DNA of 64,000 nt from an uncultured Bacteroidales bacterium (GTDB taxonomy: Bacteria > Bacteroidota > Bacteroidia > Bacteroidales > FEN-979): the NCBI GenBank assembly GCA_903913885.1, contig CAIWMX010000095.1:1-64000 (forward strand), written 5' to 3'. Made by a program: the position numbers and the translations under genes. This document shows positions 44,433 through 54,591 of the stretch, piece by piece (position 1 is the stretch's first letter; each line of letters starts with the position of its first letter). The notes beneath the pieces are model-generated. The model made no database searches and was not told where the DNA came from. It worked only from the letters and a program-made list of their open reading frames with translations.

Positions 44433-44495
44433 AATGCAAACAATGCAGGCAATGCAAACAATGCAAACAATGCAAGCAGTGCAAGCAATGATTGC
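44433..44495. repeat. Nonamer tandem tract (AATGCARRC x7)
   Basis: Seven 9-bp units (AATGCAAAC, AATGCAGGC, AATGCAAGC and variants) start 31 bases after cinA. They are the reverse complement of the family at 4909. Confidence 0.85.
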
Positions 44496-44652
44496 AGTTG
44501 AAGCGATGATATGATGGCAAATAATTATAAATGAAAATAATGGTTGGTGCAGGAGATATTAGTGAAAAACCCCATTGTTATTGATTCATCATAAGTTGTC
44601 TTTTCAATAATTTCCCCAATTATTACCTTCCAACTTTTTTTTCCTCCCAATT

Positions 44653-44697
44653 GCCTGCATTGTTTTCATTGTTTGCATTGCATTCATTGTTGGCATT
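44653..44697. repeat. Inverted nonamer tract (GTTTGCATT x5)
   Basis: Five 9-bp units (GCCTGCATT, GTTTTCATT, GTTTGCATT, GCATTCATT, GTTGGCATT) are oriented opposite to the tract at 44433. The two could pair in RNA. Confidence 0.75.
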
Positions 44698-44729
44698 AAA
44701 AAAAAACGGGAGCCCGAAAGCTCCCGTTT
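44698..44729 (-). terminator. gdhA terminator
   Basis: AAACGGGAGC (44704-44713) pairs with GCTCCCGTTT (44720-44729) around a six-base loop. An A-run at 44698-44706 gives the minus-strand T-run. It lies 23 bases after the gdhA stop codon. Confidence 0.85.
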
Positions 44730-44751
44730 GCATTGAAAGGTTATAGGGTCC

Positions 44752-46630
<1,879 letters not shown>

Positions 46631-47740
46631 ATGGAGAATCACAAACCAACGTTTTATGAGGAGGTCCGGGGGAATGGAGTTTCCCGACGGGATTTTCTTA
46701 AATTTTGCACGACCATGGCCGCGTTTCTTGGACTTGAAGCCAGTGGTGTGGCACAAATTGCCAAAGCCCTGCAATCAAAGCCCCGGCTGCCGGTCATCTG
46801 GTTTCATTTCCAGGAATGTACCTGCTGCAGCGAATCTTTTATCAGGGCTTCACACCCCATCGTAGCCAACATAGTACTGGATAAGATTTCACTCGATTAC
46901 CAGGAAACGCTGATGGCTGCATCGGGAGTTCAGGCCGAGGATGCCTACAAGGCGGTCATGGCGAAATACCCCGGCGAATATATCGTCATGGTTGAGGGTT
47001 CGATTCCTACCGAGAATGAAGCATATTGCTGCATAGGCGGCCGAAGCGCCCTCCAGATCCTGCAGGAGGCTGTTAAGAACTGCAAGGCTGTTGTTGCATG
47101 GGGCAACTGTGCCTCTGCTGGATGTGTTCAGGCGGCAAGTCCAAACCCGACGGGTGCAAAACCGGTTCATAAGGTAATCAGCGGGAAACCTGTCATCAAC
47201 GTGCAGGGTTGCCCTCCCATTGCCGATGTCATGGCAGGGGTTGTTGTACACCTCCTTACATTCGACCGCATTCCGCAGCTTGACGGATTGAACAGACCAA
47301 AGGCTTTCTATTCACGCCGCGTGCATGACACCTGCTATCGCAGGGCCAATTTTGATGCCGGTTTATTTGTCGAATCCTTCGACGATGAAGGCGCAAAACG
47401 CGGTTACTGCCTGTATAAAATGGGGTGCAAAGGTCCTGTTACCTATAACTCCTGCGGGATTATCAAATGGAACGACAGCGTTAGTTATCCTATCCAGTCA
47501 GGTCACCCCTGCATCGGTTGCTCCGAAGCCGGGTTCTGGGATAACGGCCCGTTCTACCAGCACCTGCCGGGTGTTGCCGGATTCGGTGTTGAAACAACGG
47601 CCGACAAGATCGGTGTCGGACTTGGTGTAGCAACTGCTGTTGGTATTGCAGGACATGCCATTGTCACCAACATCCGCAAGCATAAAGAGATAATTAATGA
47701 ACCTGCTGAAGGTTCCAAAGTCGAAACCACGAAAGAATAA
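46631..47740 (+). CDS. hyaA: [NiFe]-hydrogenase small subunit, oxygen-tolerant type
   Basis: The small subunit carries the iron-sulfur relay of a membrane-bound uptake hydrogenase. The twin-arginine export signal is SRRDFLKF at residues 18-25. The proximal cluster cysteines are C63, C65, C66 (ECTCCSES), C160, C165 (GNCASAGC) and C194 (VQGCPP). The extra cysteines at 65 and 165 correspond by spacing to C19 and C120 of E. coli hydrogenase 1, so a [4Fe-3S] cluster is expected. Ligands for the other clusters include VHDTC, MGCKGP and HPCIGC. A membrane anchor lies near residues 335-355. The large-subunit gene follows after five bases. Confidence 0.95.
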   Translation: MENHKPTFYEEVRGNGVSRRDFLKFCTTMAAFLGLEASGVAQIAKALQSKPRLPVIWFHFQECTCCSESFIRASHPIVANIVLDKISLDYQETLMAASGVQAEDAYKAVMAKYPGEYIVMVEGSIPTENEAYCCIGGRSALQILQEAVKNCKAVVAWGNCASAGCVQAASPNPTGAKPVHKVISGKPVINVQGCPPIADVMAGVVVHLLTFDRIPQLDGLNRPKAFYSRRVHDTCYRRANFDAGLFVESFDDEGAKRGYCLYKMGCKGPVTYNSCGIIKWNDSVSYPIQSGHPCIGCSEAGFWDNGPFYQHLPGVAGFGVETTADKIGVGLGVATAVGIAGHAIVTNIRKHKEIINEPAEGSKVETTKE

Positions 47741-47745
47741 TAGCC

Positions 47746-49464
47746 ATGGCAGAAAGAATCGTTATAGATCCCATTACCCGTATTGAAGGTCACTTACGGG
47801 TTGAAATCGAAGTTAAGGATGGTAAAATTACCGATGCATACAGTGCAGGTACCATGGTGCGTGGCATTGAAACCATTCTGAAAGGACGTGATCCCCGTGA
47901 TGCATGGGCCTTTGTAGGCCGTGTTTGCGGCGTATGTACCTCAACGCATTCGCTGACCTCGGTAAGAACGGTGGAAAATGCCCTGAAAATCTCCGTTCCG
48001 CCTAACGCCGAACTCATCCGCAACCTGATGGCCAATGCCCTCTATATCCAGGATCATGTGGTGCATTTTTACCAGTTGCACGCCCTCGACTGGGTTGACG
48101 TGGTGTCGGCTCTCAAGGCCAACCCGGCAGAAGCTTCGAAGATTGCCCAGAGTATATCTTCCTGGCCAAAAAGTTCGGTGGGTTATTTTACCGATATCCA
48201 GAAAAAGTTCAAATCGTTTGTTGAAAGCGGTCAACTGGGCATCTTTGCCAATGGATACTGGGGACATAAGGCATACAAGCTTCCGCCTGAAGTGAACCTG
48301 ATCGCGGTTGCGCACTACCTTGAAGCCCTGGAATTTCAAAAGGAAATTGTTAAGGTGCATACCGTCTTTGGCGGTAAAAACCCGCATCCCAACTACCTGG
48401 TAGGAGGGGTTCCCTGTTCCATTAATATAGAAGAGGCCAATGCAGTCAACGCCGAACGCCTTGCTTTCGTAGGCAAGCTGTTTGAAGATGCAAAAACTTT
48501 CGTCGACCAGGTCTATATCCCCGACTTAGTCGCCATCGCCGGATTCTATAAGGATTGGGGCGCCATTGGCGGCGGATTGTCGAATTACCTTGCTTTCGGC
48601 GATTTTCCCAGCAATGGCTACAACAACCCGGAAAGTTTCAAAATGCCGCGTGGAGCGATATTGGGACGCGACCTGAGTAAAATTCATGAAGTTAAAGCGG
48701 ATGATCCCGAACAGATCCAGGAATTTGTAAACAACTCCTGGTATGAGTATTCGAAGGGTGATAAAACAGGGTTGCACCCCTGGGAAGGAGAGACCAAATT
48801 TAACTATACCGGGCCGAAACCACCCTATGAACATCTTGATTTTACACAGAAATACAGCTGGGTAAAAACTCCGCGCTGGAAAGGACATCCGATGGAAGTC
48901 GGGCCACTGTCGCGCATGCTGGTTGGCTATGCCTCCGGACGTGCCGATTACAAGGAAGTCATCGACAGTACACTGAAAGCACTGGATGTTCCTGTAACCG
49001 CCCTCTTCTCCACCCTAGGACGCACCGCCGCCCGCGGTCTCGAAACCAAGCTGGTGTGCGGATGGGCGCTTGAGTTCTATCAGCAGCTACTTGCCAATAT
49101 TAAGAATGGCGATACCCGCACCCAGAACAATGAAAAATGGGAGCCCGCATCCTGGCCAAAACATGCAAAGGGTATTGGCATGGTGGAAGCACCGCGTGGC
49201 GCCCTGTCGCATTTTATCGTCATCGAAGATCAGAAGATCGCCAATTACCAGCTGGTCGTTCCAACCACATGGAATGCTTCGCCGCGCGACCCGCAGGGAC
49301 AACGTTCAGCGTACGAGGAGTCGCTTATCGGAACCCCGGTGGCTGATTCCAAGATCCCCCTGGAAGTCCTCAGGACTATCCACTCGTTCGATCCCTGCCT
49401 GGCCTGTGCCGTACATCTTTACGATGAAAACGGCACTCATATTCATGACCTGAAAACCTACTGA
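47746..49464 (+). CDS. hyaB: [NiFe]-hydrogenase large subunit
   Basis: This subunit holds the NiFe(CN)2CO site. The 572-residue protein has the N-terminal pair in RVCGVCTSTHSLTSVRTVENAL near residue 61 and the C-terminal pair in DPCLACAVH near residue 550. Fifteen residues follow the final histidine and would be removed by HyaD after nickel insertion. It starts IDPITRIEGHLRVEIEV, the classical opening. The gene lies between hyaA and the cytochrome b gene with gaps of five and two bases. Confidence 0.97.
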   Translation: MAERIVIDPITRIEGHLRVEIEVKDGKITDAYSAGTMVRGIETILKGRDPRDAWAFVGRVCGVCTSTHSLTSVRTVENALKISVPPNAELIRNLMANALYIQDHVVHFYQLHALDWVDVVSALKANPAEASKIAQSISSWPKSSVGYFTDIQKKFKSFVESGQLGIFANGYWGHKAYKLPPEVNLIAVAHYLEALEFQKEIVKVHTVFGGKNPHPNYLVGGVPCSINIEEANAVNAERLAFVGKLFEDAKTFVDQVYIPDLVAIAGFYKDWGAIGGGLSNYLAFGDFPSNGYNNPESFKMPRGAILGRDLSKIHEVKADDPEQIQEFVNNSWYEYSKGDKTGLHPWEGETKFNYTGPKPPYEHLDFTQKYSWVKTPRWKGHPMEVGPLSRMLVGYASGRADYKEVIDSTLKALDVPVTALFSTLGRTAARGLETKLVCGWALEFYQQLLANIKNGDTRTQNNEKWEPASWPKHAKGIGMVEAPRGALSHFIVIEDQKIANYQLVVPTTWNASPRDPQGQRSAYEESLIGTPVADSKIPLEVLRTIHSFDPCLACAVHLYDENGTHIHDLKTY

Positions 49465-49466
49465 TT

Positions 49467-50186
49467 ATGAGAAGCCGATCCACGAATCTGCGTGAAGTGC
49501 ATGTATGGGAAATGCCCGTACGCGTTTATCATTGGATCAACGCATTATGCATCACCACGCTTTGTATTACCGGTTATATCATCGGTAATCCGCCTGCCTT
49601 TATGAAAGGCACTGAGGCCTATTTCAACTTCTGGTTTGGAACTGTAAGGTTCGTCCATTTTATCAGCGCTTTCCTCTTTTTCTTCAATTTCATCTTCCGT
49701 ATTTACTGGGGATTTACCGGCAACGAATTTTCGCGCTGGAATAACTTCATCCCGCTCAAACGGAGCCAGTGGAAAGAGATCATTGACGTAATCAAAGTTG
49801 ACGTTTTACAGGTAACCAACAAGCAGATCGATTCAATCGGTCACAATTCGCTGGCCAGCCTGGTCTACTTCATCACCTTCCTGATCTTCCTGTTGCAGTG
49901 TCTTACTGGATTCGGCATGTATGGCGCCATGAGCAACGCGTTCCTGCCCCGGTTGTTTGCCTGGGTTGTTCCGTTTCTTGGCGGGGATATGAACGTAAGG
50001 CAGATACATCACCTGCTGATGTGGGGGTTTATCCTGTTTGCCCTGATACATATCTATCTGGTTTTTTATCATGACTATATCGAACGTCGCGGGGTTACCT
50101 CCTCCATGATCGGTGGGTGGAAATTCATCGAAGAAGACGTGGTAGAGCGTCATGACAAACAAGCTGAGGAAAATCAGAAAGGTTAA
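49467..50186 (+). CDS. hyaC: Hydrogenase b-type cytochrome subunit
   Basis: HyaC anchors the hydrogenase dimer and passes electrons to quinone. The 239-residue protein has four membrane helices and the expected heme-ligand histidines in VYHWINALC, FVHFISAF and HHLLMWGFILFALIHIYLVFYHDYIE. It follows hyaB after two bases and overlaps hyaD by 35 bases. Its presence makes H2 oxidation to the membrane quinone pool the likely direction. Confidence 0.94.
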   Translation: MRSRSTNLREVHVWEMPVRVYHWINALCITTLCITGYIIGNPPAFMKGTEAYFNFWFGTVRFVHFISAFLFFFNFIFRIYWGFTGNEFSRWNNFIPLKRSQWKEIIDVIKVDVLQVTNKQIDSIGHNSLASLVYFITFLIFLLQCLTGFGMYGAMSNAFLPRLFAWVVPFLGGDMNVRQIHHLLMWGFILFALIHIYLVFYHDYIERRGVTSSMIGGWKFIEEDVVERHDKQAEENQKG

Positions 50187-50667
50187 CCTGCTAGAACTGA
50201 AAAATTTGCCGTCTGAAACAAACAATATCCTGGTTCTCGGGATAGGTAATTTATTGATGAATGATGAAGGCGTCGGGATTCATGTCGTATCCCGTCTTGA
50301 AAAGGAGGGATTGCCCGGCGCCGATCTGATGGATGGAGGAACAGGCGGGTTTCACCTGCTTGGCTTCATCCAGTCGTATTCAACCGTGATCATCGTGGAT
50401 GCCTCGCTCGACCAGTTTCCGGCCGGGCACGTCCGCGTACTTCATCCCCGATATGCGAAGGATTTTCCAAAACAGCTCAGCGCCCATGAGATCGGGCTGA
50501 AAGACCTGATCGACTCGGCCATCCTGCTGGGGAACATGCCGGTGCTGCACCTGGTAGCCATTTCGGTGAAGGATTTTCAGGATATGGGCATGGACCTGTC
50601 GCCCGAGGTTGAACAGGCTATCCCGGAAGCAATGGCGTGTGTCAGGAAACTGGTAGCGTCTGCCTGA
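50152..50667 (+). CDS. hyaD: Hydrogenase maturation protease
   Basis: HyaD cleaves the C-terminal peptide of the large subunit after nickel insertion. The 171-residue protein carries GIGNLLMNDEGVGIHV with the nickel-binding acidic residue, MDGGTGGFHLL with the second, and SAHEIGLKDLI with the histidine. The ATG at 50152 lies inside hyaC; a start closer to the conserved core is possible but no better codon is present. The 3' end overlaps the convergent hypB gene by 26 bases. Confidence 0.93.
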   Translation: MTNKLRKIRKVNLLELKNLPSETNNILVLGIGNLLMNDEGVGIHVVSRLEKEGLPGADLMDGGTGGFHLLGFIQSYSTVIIVDASLDQFPAGHVRVLHPRYAKDFPKQLSAHEIGLKDLIDSAILLGNMPVLHLVAISVKDFQDMGMDLSPEVEQAIPEAMACVRKLVASA

Positions 50668-51505
50668 GCCAGTCAAACCATTCGGCCATGCCTTCGCCGG
50701 TTTTCGCCGACATCAGGATGAACTCCAGGTCGGGATTAAGTTGCCGTGCATACGCCATGGCTGTCTCCACCTTAAAATCGACATAGGGAAGCAGGTCGGT
50801 TTTGTTGATGATGCAAAGGTTGGATGACTGGAACATGTAGGGGTATTTCATGGGTTTGTCATCGCCTTCGGTTACGCTGATTACCACCACCCTTTTTTGT
50901 TCTCCCAGGTCAAACATGGCGGGGCAGACGAGGTTTCCCACGTTTTCGATAAACAGGATGGCATGATCCGAAACTTCCAGTTTCTTAAGGGCCAGTTGAA
51001 TCATTTTTGCATCCAGGTGGCATCCTGAACCGGTGTTGATCTGGATTGCCGGGGCACCCGATTTCTCAATCCGGTCGGCATCGCGGGTGGTTTGCTGATC
51101 GCCTTCAATTACAAACAGTTTTTGTGTTGAAACCAGCGACTGGATTGTTTTTTCGAGGATGGTGGTTTTGCCGGAACCCGGGGAGCTGACCAGGTTAAGA
51201 CACAGCACATGCTTGGCTTCAAACCAGCCCCGGTTTCGTTCAGCCATCAGGTTGTTTTCAGACAAGATATCCATGTTCAGGCTGATCACCTTTTTTGGCG
51301 CGTGTTCATGGGGATGATCGTGACCGTGGTCGTGGTCGTGGTCGTGGTCATGTCCCTCATGTCCGTGGGAATGAGTATGCCGGTGCCCATCCTCATGGGT
51401 ATGTTCATGGTCATGCGGGTGGCCGTGTGCATGTTCATGGTTATGGTCGTGAATTTTAAATTCGTCGGGGTTGCCGCATCCGCAGGTGTCGCACATATTA
51501 TTCAA
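50642..51505 (-). CDS. hypB: Hydrogenase nickel incorporation GTPase HypB
   Basis: HypB is the GTPase that delivers nickel to the large subunit. The 287-residue protein has the N-terminal metal motif CDTCGCG, then about 50 residues rich in histidine (HGHDHPHEH and similar) that can store nickel. The G domain follows with SSPGSGKTT, EGDQQTTRDADRI, the zinc/nickel region GSGCHLDAKMI, and NKTDLLPY. The first ATG (51505) or the one at 51496 before CDTCGC may be used. It is cut off from hypA by the repeat array and RAYT gene. Confidence 0.95.
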   Translation of the reverse strand: MNNMCDTCGCGNPDEFKIHDHNHEHAHGHPHDHEHTHEDGHRHTHSHGHEGHDHDHDHDHGHDHPHEHAPKKVISLNMDILSENNLMAERNRGWFEAKHVLCLNLVSSPGSGKTTILEKTIQSLVSTQKLFVIEGDQQTTRDADRIEKSGAPAIQINTGSGCHLDAKMIQLALKKLEVSDHAILFIENVGNLVCPAMFDLGEQKRVVVISVTEGDDKPMKYPYMFQSSNLCIINKTDLLPYVDFKVETAMAYARQLNPDLEFILMSAKTGEGMAEWFDWLRQTLPVS

Positions 51506-51565
51506 TTTATTTTAAAAATATTTATTGTTATTATTGTTTTTTCAAAACGAAAACTCATCACCCCC

Positions 51566-52656
51566 GAATCCCGTGAGGGATTCAATGTTGGTAGTAAACC
51601 AATGCGGGCGATTATTTCGTCCCGTACGGGACGAAATAAAAATCCGGTTCATCTTTGTTTCTACCCACATGTTGTGCCTGACAGCACAAATAAATCCGAC
51701 ATTTCACAGTATTATTTCCTCCCGTGAATCCCGTTAGGGATTCAATGTTGGTAGAAAATCAATGCGGGCTGATCATTTCGTCCCGTACGGGACGAAATAA
51801 AAATCCGGTTCATCTTTGTTTCTACCCACATGTTGTGCCTGACGGCACAAATAAATCCGACATTTCACTGTAATATTTCCTCCCGTGAATCCCGTTAGGG
51901 ATTCAATGTTTGTAGAAAATCAATGCTGGCTGATCATTTCGTCCCGTACGGGACGAAATAAAAATCCGGTTCATCTTTGTTTCTACCCACATGTTGTGCC
52001 TGACGGCACAAATAAATCCGATATTTCACAGTATTATTTCTTCCCGTGAATCCCGTGAGGGATTCAATGTTGGTAGAAAATCAATGCTGGCTGATCATTT
52101 CGTCCCGTACGGGACGAAATAAAAATCCGGTTCATCTTTGTTTCTACCCACATATTGTGCCTGACGGCACAAATAAATCCGATATTTCACTGTAATATTT
52201 CCTCTCGTGAATCCCGTTAGGGATTCAATGTTGGTAGAAAATCAATGCGGGCTGATCATTTCGTCCCGTACGGGACGAAATAAAAATCCGGTTATCTTTG
52301 TTTCTACCCACATGTTGTGCCTGACGGCACAAATAAATCCGACATTTCACAGTATTATTTCCTCCCGTGAATCCCGTGAGGGATTCAATGTTGGTAGAAA
52401 ATCAATGCTGGCTGATCATTTCGTCCCGTACGGGACGAAATAAAAATCCGGTCCACCCTTTTTTCTACCCACATATTGTGCCTGACGGCACAAATAAATC
52501 CGACATTTCACTGTAATATTTCCTCCCGTGAATCCCGTGAGGGATTCATGGTTGGTAGAAAATCAATGCGGGCTGATCATTTCGTCCCGTACGGGACGAA
52601 ATAAAAATCCGGTCCACCCTTTTTTCTACCCACATATTGTGCCTGACGGCACAAAT
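51566..52656. repeat. Seven-unit palindromic tandem array (160-161 bp units) beside RAYT
   Basis: Units begin at 51566, 51726, 51887, 52048, 52209, 52369 and 52530. Each has a hairpin GAATCCC-4 bases-GGGATTC, a perfect 24-bp palindrome with core CGTCCCGTACGGGACG, and a hairpin TTGTGCC-TGAC-GGCACAA. The pair GGTAGAAA/TTTCTACC encloses the central palindrome. The last unit stops after its third hairpin, directly at the RAYT stop codon. The tail segment alternates between CACAGTATTA and CACTGTAATA in successive units. ORFs across the array are not credible. This is a REP/BIME-like array. Confidence 0.92.
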
Positions 52657-53133
52657 TTACGATTCTGATTTATATTGGACAGGGTTAAAAATGAAACGCT
52701 CATCATAATCGATGCCAAATTTTTTCAAAAAATCCAAGTATTCTTCGATAAATGTCTTTTTCTTATGATGAATCTCCTGATTTCTTATATAATCAATTAC
52801 ATTCCCGATATGTGATTTACTATAGGAAAATGCTCCATACCCTTCCTGCCATGAAAATCGGTTTTTTAAGAACGCTTTCTGATTTATCCACTTAGATGAG
52901 TCCCCTTTAATATCCTGCATTAACTCAGATAGAGATTGTACCGGACGCATACCCAGCAGGATATGAATATGATCAGGCATTCCATTAATTGCCAAAACCT
53001 TATGCTCATTGTTTTGAATTATCCCGGTAATATAACGGTATAATTCTTCCTTCCATGAATTTTCAATAATGCAATTATGGTTCTGAACTGTAAACACAGT
53101 TTGAATGTGGATTTGCGTATATGTATTTCCCAT
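52657..53133 (-). mobile_element. REP-associated tyrosine transposase (RAYT, Y1_Tnp)
   Basis: The 158-residue protein is a complete Y1-type HUH transposase of the domesticated RAYT kind. It has the HUH metal motif in NGMPDHIHILLG, the tyrosine region NVIDYIRNQEIHHKKKTFIEEY, and the linking stretch KGDSSKWINQKAFLKNRFSWQEGYGAFSYS. Relatives bind and cut REP hairpins. It lies on the same strand as the hyp genes between hypA and hypB, and its stop codon touches the last palindrome of the array. No repeat copy lies on its 5' side and no IS200-type ends are visible, so it seems to be a single-copy resident gene. Confidence 0.88.
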
Positions 53134-53198
53134 GATTCTGGAGCTTAAGATAATCCTGTGAAACCGAAATAATTAACTGGCTGGAGATCCCTGGGATG

Positions 53199-53540
53199 TT
53201 ACTCCACCACCATCGACACCACCCTGAACTCCTCGCCGCCGGTGATCTCCGACGGGAAGCAACTGCAAACCGGGCAGGTGTCGACGCGGTTCTGCATCAT
53301 AAACTCCAGGTCGCAGGCCGTGCATTTGCCCTTGCCTGGTGTTCGTAACAGTTTTATTTCAGCCTGCGACAGGATGGAATCCTTAACCAGCATCTCAAGT
53401 GCCCATAGAAATGCGTCCGCCTCGACCCCGCTCAGGGTGCCGACTTCGATCTGGATTTCGCTGACTGAAGCAACGCCGCGGGTTGCGGTTTCACGTTCGG
53501 CCAGCGCGATCACTTCCATGGCCAGGGATAATTCATGCAT
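53199..53540 (-). CDS. hypA: Hydrogenase nickel metallochaperone HypA
   Basis: HypA brings nickel to the hydrogenase large subunit together with HypB. The 113-residue protein opens MHELSLAMEV with the nickel-binding MHE. It has the zinc site pair CTAC and CPVC in residues 73-92. It follows hypE after 13 bases; the RAYT gene lies 65 bases downstream, separating it from hypB. Confidence 0.94.
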   Translation of the reverse strand: MHELSLAMEVIALAERETATRGVASVSEIQIEVGTLSGVEADAFLWALEMLVKDSILSQAEIKLLRTPGKGKCTACDLEFMMQNRVDTCPVCSCFPSEITGGEEFRVVSMVVE

Positions 53541-53553
53541 AAGTTTCTCTTTA

Positions 53554-54591
53554 TCAGCAGATCCGAGGCAACGGGTCGCCGGTTAAAATATCAACGATCC
53601 GCCTGCCACCGGTTTCGGTTTTCAAAACCACCCTGCCGGGATGATCGCCTGTAATATGTCCGATGACGGCACTTTGTTCTCCCAGTTTGTTTTTCTTCAT
53701 GATCTCCAGGATGTGACCTGCTTCATCCTGGCCGGCCACGATCAGCACTTTGCCTTCGTTTGCTATATGGAGTGGGTCGAAGCCGAGGATCTCGCACATG
53801 GCTTTTACGCCGCCGCCAATGGGCAGGGTTGATTCGCCGATTTCGATGCCCAGGTTTATTTTGCCGGCTAGTTCGTTCAATACGGTGGCTACACCACCCC
53901 GTGTAGGGTCGCGCATGAATTTCACGCCATCTGATTGGTCCATTACCTCCCGGATCAGGTGGTTCAGCGAAGCGCAATCGGACAAGACAGCCGATTTGAA
54001 ATTGAACGATTCACGTGCGTTCATCACCGCCATGCCGTGATCGCCGATGGTGCCGTTGATGATAATGACATCGCCGGGCATGATATTTTTTGCTTTTCCC
54101 ACCTGGCTTTCGCGGTTGCCAACCATCCCGATGCCGGCGGTGTTGATAAACAGTTTGTCGCATTTGCCTTTGTTCACCACCTTGGTGTCGCCTGTTACGA
54201 TGGCAACGCCTGCGTTCCTTGCCTCATCGGCCAGCGATTTCACAATCGTTTCGAGGTCGTTCATCGGGAATCCTTCCTCGATGATCATGGAAACGCTGAT
54301 GTAGCGCGGGATCGCTCCCGAAACAGCCAGGTCGTTCACCGTTCCGCACACCGCCAGTTTGCCGATGTTCCCGCCGGGAAAGAAGAGGGGGTCGATCACA
54401 AACGAGTCGGTGGTAAATGCCAGGTTCGGAGCATCGGCCGGCAGGATGGCAGCATCCGTTTGTTCATTGAGGATCTCATTCCCGAAATATTTCAGGAAAA
54501 CGGTTTCAATGAGGTCGTGCATCATCCGGCCGCCATTGCCATGGCTCAGCAGTATCTTTTGTTCCTTGTTCATCATGCCTTCATGTTTCAC
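53554..54591 (-). CDS. hypE: Carbamoyl-dehydrating hydrogenase maturation protein HypE
   Basis: HypE takes the carbamoyl group from HypF onto its C-terminal cysteine and dehydrates it to the cyanide ligand. The 345-residue protein shows LLSHGNGGRMMHDLI, TGDTKVVNKGKCDKLFINTAGIG, and the tail DPLPRIC with the terminal cysteine. The N-terminal MKHEGMMNKEQ offers three possible methionines. It overlaps hypD by four bases. Confidence 0.96.
   Translation of the reverse strand: MKHEGMMNKEQKILLSHGNGGRMMHDLIETVFLKYFGNEILNEQTDAAILPADAPNLAFTTDSFVIDPLFFPGGNIGKLAVCGTVNDLAVSGAIPRYISVSMIIEEGFPMNDLETIVKSLADEARNAGVAIVTGDTKVVNKGKCDKLFINTAGIGMVGNRESQVGKAKNIMPGDVIIINGTIGDHGMAVMNARESFNFKSAVLSDCASLNHLIREVMDQSDGVKFMRDPTRGGVATVLNELAGKINLGIEIGESTLPIGGGVKAMCEILGFDPLHIANEGKVLIVAGQDEAGHILEIMKKNKLGEQSAVIGHITGDHPGRVVLKTETGGRRIVDILTGDPLPRIC

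Larger units (their letters stand above)
44403..44703. other. Intergenic region between convergent cinA and gdhA
   Basis: About 350 bases hold two nonamer tandem tracts in opposite orientation (44433-44495 and 44653-44697), an AT-rich stretch between them, and the gdhA terminator at the right end. No ORF or RNA gene is supported. Confidence 0.6.

Noticed and set aside
44403-44751. tRNA or small RNA gene in the cinA-gdhA gap
   Set aside because: No tRNA T-loop or acceptor pattern was found, and the region is explained by two repeat tracts and a terminator.
51209-51727. Plus-strand ORF of 172 codons opposite hypB
   Set aside because: The V- and M-rich stretch is the complement of the histidine-rich hypB region, and the rest runs into the repeat array.
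52207-52443. ORF inside the palindromic array
   Set aside because: It is a translation of the repeated unit, with the same sequence in each copy and no conserved start.
51566-52656. Possible CRISPR array
   Set aside because: The period is 160-161 bp, the whole unit is repeated with no unique spacers, and no cas gene is near. The palindromic content and neighbouring RAYT fit a REP-type array.
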